64,000 bases of DNA, from contig JABACO010000003.1 of the NCBI GenBank assembly GCA_013339895.1, positions 7,857,662-7,921,661 of the forward strand, read 5' to 3'. A program made the translations under genes and the position numbers. Of this stretch, positions 63,061-64,000 are shown piece by piece. The notes under the pieces were generated by a model. That model made no database searches and was not told the DNA's origin. It was given only the letters and a program-made list of their open reading frames with translations. This DNA is from Ephydatia muelleri (taxonomy: Eukaryota > Porifera > Demospongiae > Spongillida > Spongillidae). How positions within the stretch are numbered: position 1 is the first letter of the stretch; each line of letters starts with the position of its first letter.

Positions 63061-63100
63061 TGATCTTGACCAAGATCATGGACAAGATTTTTTCGCTGGG
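63056..63100. repeat. Right terminal inverted repeat of element B
   Basis: Ends TTTTTTCGCTGGG. The inverse of the left end at 55556. Confidence 0.8.
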
Positions 63101-63106
63101 TTGTAC

Positions 63107-63265
<159 letters not shown>

Positions 63266-63382
63266 GCTTACAAGTGTGTACTAGTATAGACCTAGCTTGA
63301 CCTTACAATTGTAAACTGTGATTAGCCTTATCTGATGTTAGACTGCCTGGGGTACAAGTACATGTAGCAGTTTTTGAGAACA

Positions 63383-63555
63383 GTAGGTCCAGGGTAGGCC
63401 TATGTAGGTACGTAGGTCCAGGGTAGGCCTATGTAGGTACGTAGGTCCAGGGTAGGCCTATGTAGGTACATGTACATGTAGGTCCAGGATAGGCCTACAT
63501 AGGTCCAGGGTACTAGTATAGGCCTATGTACAGTTAGGTACATTGTAGGTCCAGG
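63383..63555. repeat. 29-bp tandem repeat
   Basis: About five copies, partly degenerate, of GTAGGTCCAGGGTAGGCCTA plus TGTAGGTAC. Exact 29-bp spacing between 63383 and 63412. Confidence 0.9.
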
Positions 63556-63564
63556 GTGGTACAG

Positions 63565-63641
63565 GTGGTGATGAACACTTAGGCAAAGATGAGGAGAGTG
63601 AAGATGAGGATAACTATTCAGATGGAATTGAAGTTGACTAA
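63565..63641 (+). CDS. Possible acidic terminal exon
   Basis: After GGTACAG the frame reads GDEHLGKDEESEDEDNYSDG and ends at TAA (63639-63641). It looks like the C-terminal exon of an acidic protein. No other exon was identified. Confidence 0.3.
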
Positions 63642-63957
63642 AACACCTGGACCCTTTCACAAGAACATGCATGTACTGAATTACACAATTGTATGGCCCT
63701 TGAAGTTATGTGGTAGGTCCATTGTATGCTATGTAAACTGTGGTTAGCTAATCTGATGTTAGGCTGCCTGGTAACTTCCAGTTCTAAGAGAACAAAAAAC
63801 TGTCTTAAAAGCACACACTTTATATGTGTAGCACCTATATACAAACCACACATTGTGTGCAGCGATGGTGATGGCATGCATGGGAGCATTAGTCCTGATG
63901 CCATAAACTTCACAATCAAGTACATGATGGGAGGGGGGTGAGTGGCCTGATGCAAAG
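63642..63957. other. No gene seen
   Basis: Nothing recognisable. Confidence 0.35.
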
Positions 63958-64000
63958 CCTTTGGCCTAGTGGTAGAGGCATTTTAGTCTGTTGCATAATG
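63953..64000 (+). repeat. tRNA-like SINE head (truncated by window end)
   Basis: TGGCCTAGTGGTAGAGGC contains an A-box (TGGCCTAGTGG) and a D-arm that can pair (GCCT/AGGC). The following bases do not form an anticodon stem, so a tRNA-derived SINE is likelier than a tRNA gene. The B-box would lie beyond the window. Confidence 0.35.

Larger units (their letters stand above)
55556..63100. mobile_element. Element B: two-gene TNP2-type DNA transposon, 7,545 bp
   Basis: The left end CCCAGCGAAAAATTCTTGG and the complement of the right end CCCAGCGAAAAAATCTTG match for 12 bp exactly. After a 2-3 nt gap they match again through ATCTTGGTCAAGATC, about 44 bp in all. Inside each end are subterminal repeats rich in CAAGATCTTG-like words. 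Between them lie a TNP2-like transposase on - and a BEN-domain gene on +, transcribed away from a central 420-bp region. The flanking base pair TT on both sides may be the target duplication (2-3 bp is usual for EnSpm/CACTA). Both flanks are GT microsatellite. Confidence 0.75.

Noticed and set aside
62353..63085. Long open frames (up to 226 codons) over the 33-bp repeat
   Set aside because: The unit is a multiple of three without stops. There is no start context or domain, and it lies in the transposon's subterminal region.
63953..64000. tRNA gene
   Set aside because: A-box and D-arm are present but the anticodon stem does not pair and the window ends. A SINE head is likelier.

Overview
The window looks like nuclear DNA of an early-branching animal, most likely a sponge. 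It has short spliceosomal introns with GT-AG borders, a receptor tyrosine kinase (RTK) family with Ig and fibronectin-III (FN3) ectodomains, AT-rich spacers, long GT microsatellites, poly-C/poly-G tracts and many transposons. No prokaryotic operon, rRNA, CRISPR or complete tRNA is visible. The sponge assignment is inferred from the RTK type and gene texture, not proven.

Layout. 1-2.7 kb: non-coding. 2.75-6.34 kb (+): a decayed RTK copy, followed by a hAT transposase scrap and a MITE. 8.5-9.5 kb: tandem repeats. 9.5-14.0 kb (+): a dead Ty3/gypsy element with domain order gag-PR-IN-RT-RH (Gmr1-like). 14.7-16.6 kb: isolated exons of unknown genes. 18.3-24.3 kb (+): a second, much more intact RTK paralogue whose kinase domain has lost both metal-binding residues. 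24.3-44 kb: gene-poor DNA with minisatellites, dispersed repeats, kinesin-14 fragments on the minus strand, a retroelement gag scrap and a striking 80-nt-arm hairpin.

44-63.1 kb is a transposon cluster. A TNP2-type (EnSpm/CACTA) transposase gene on + (46.65-50.5 kb) diverges from a SAM-domain gene on - (46.56-44.07 kb). A complete hAT element (51,513-55,008) has perfect 8-bp target duplications. A second TNP2-type element (55,556-63,100) has matching terminal inverted repeats and palindrome-rich subterminal repeats. It carries two divergent genes: a TNP2-like transposase on - and a multi-exon BEN-domain gene on +.

The strongest candidate for something not well described is this repeated two-gene layout: a TNP2 transposase diverging from a partner protein that carries a different domain (SAM or BEN) in each element. 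It resembles the plant En/Spm TnpD/TnpA pair, where TnpA binds subterminal repeats. Most transposon genes carry apparent 1-nt frameshifts. Several fall in homopolymers, so sequencing or assembly error has to be separated from true decay.
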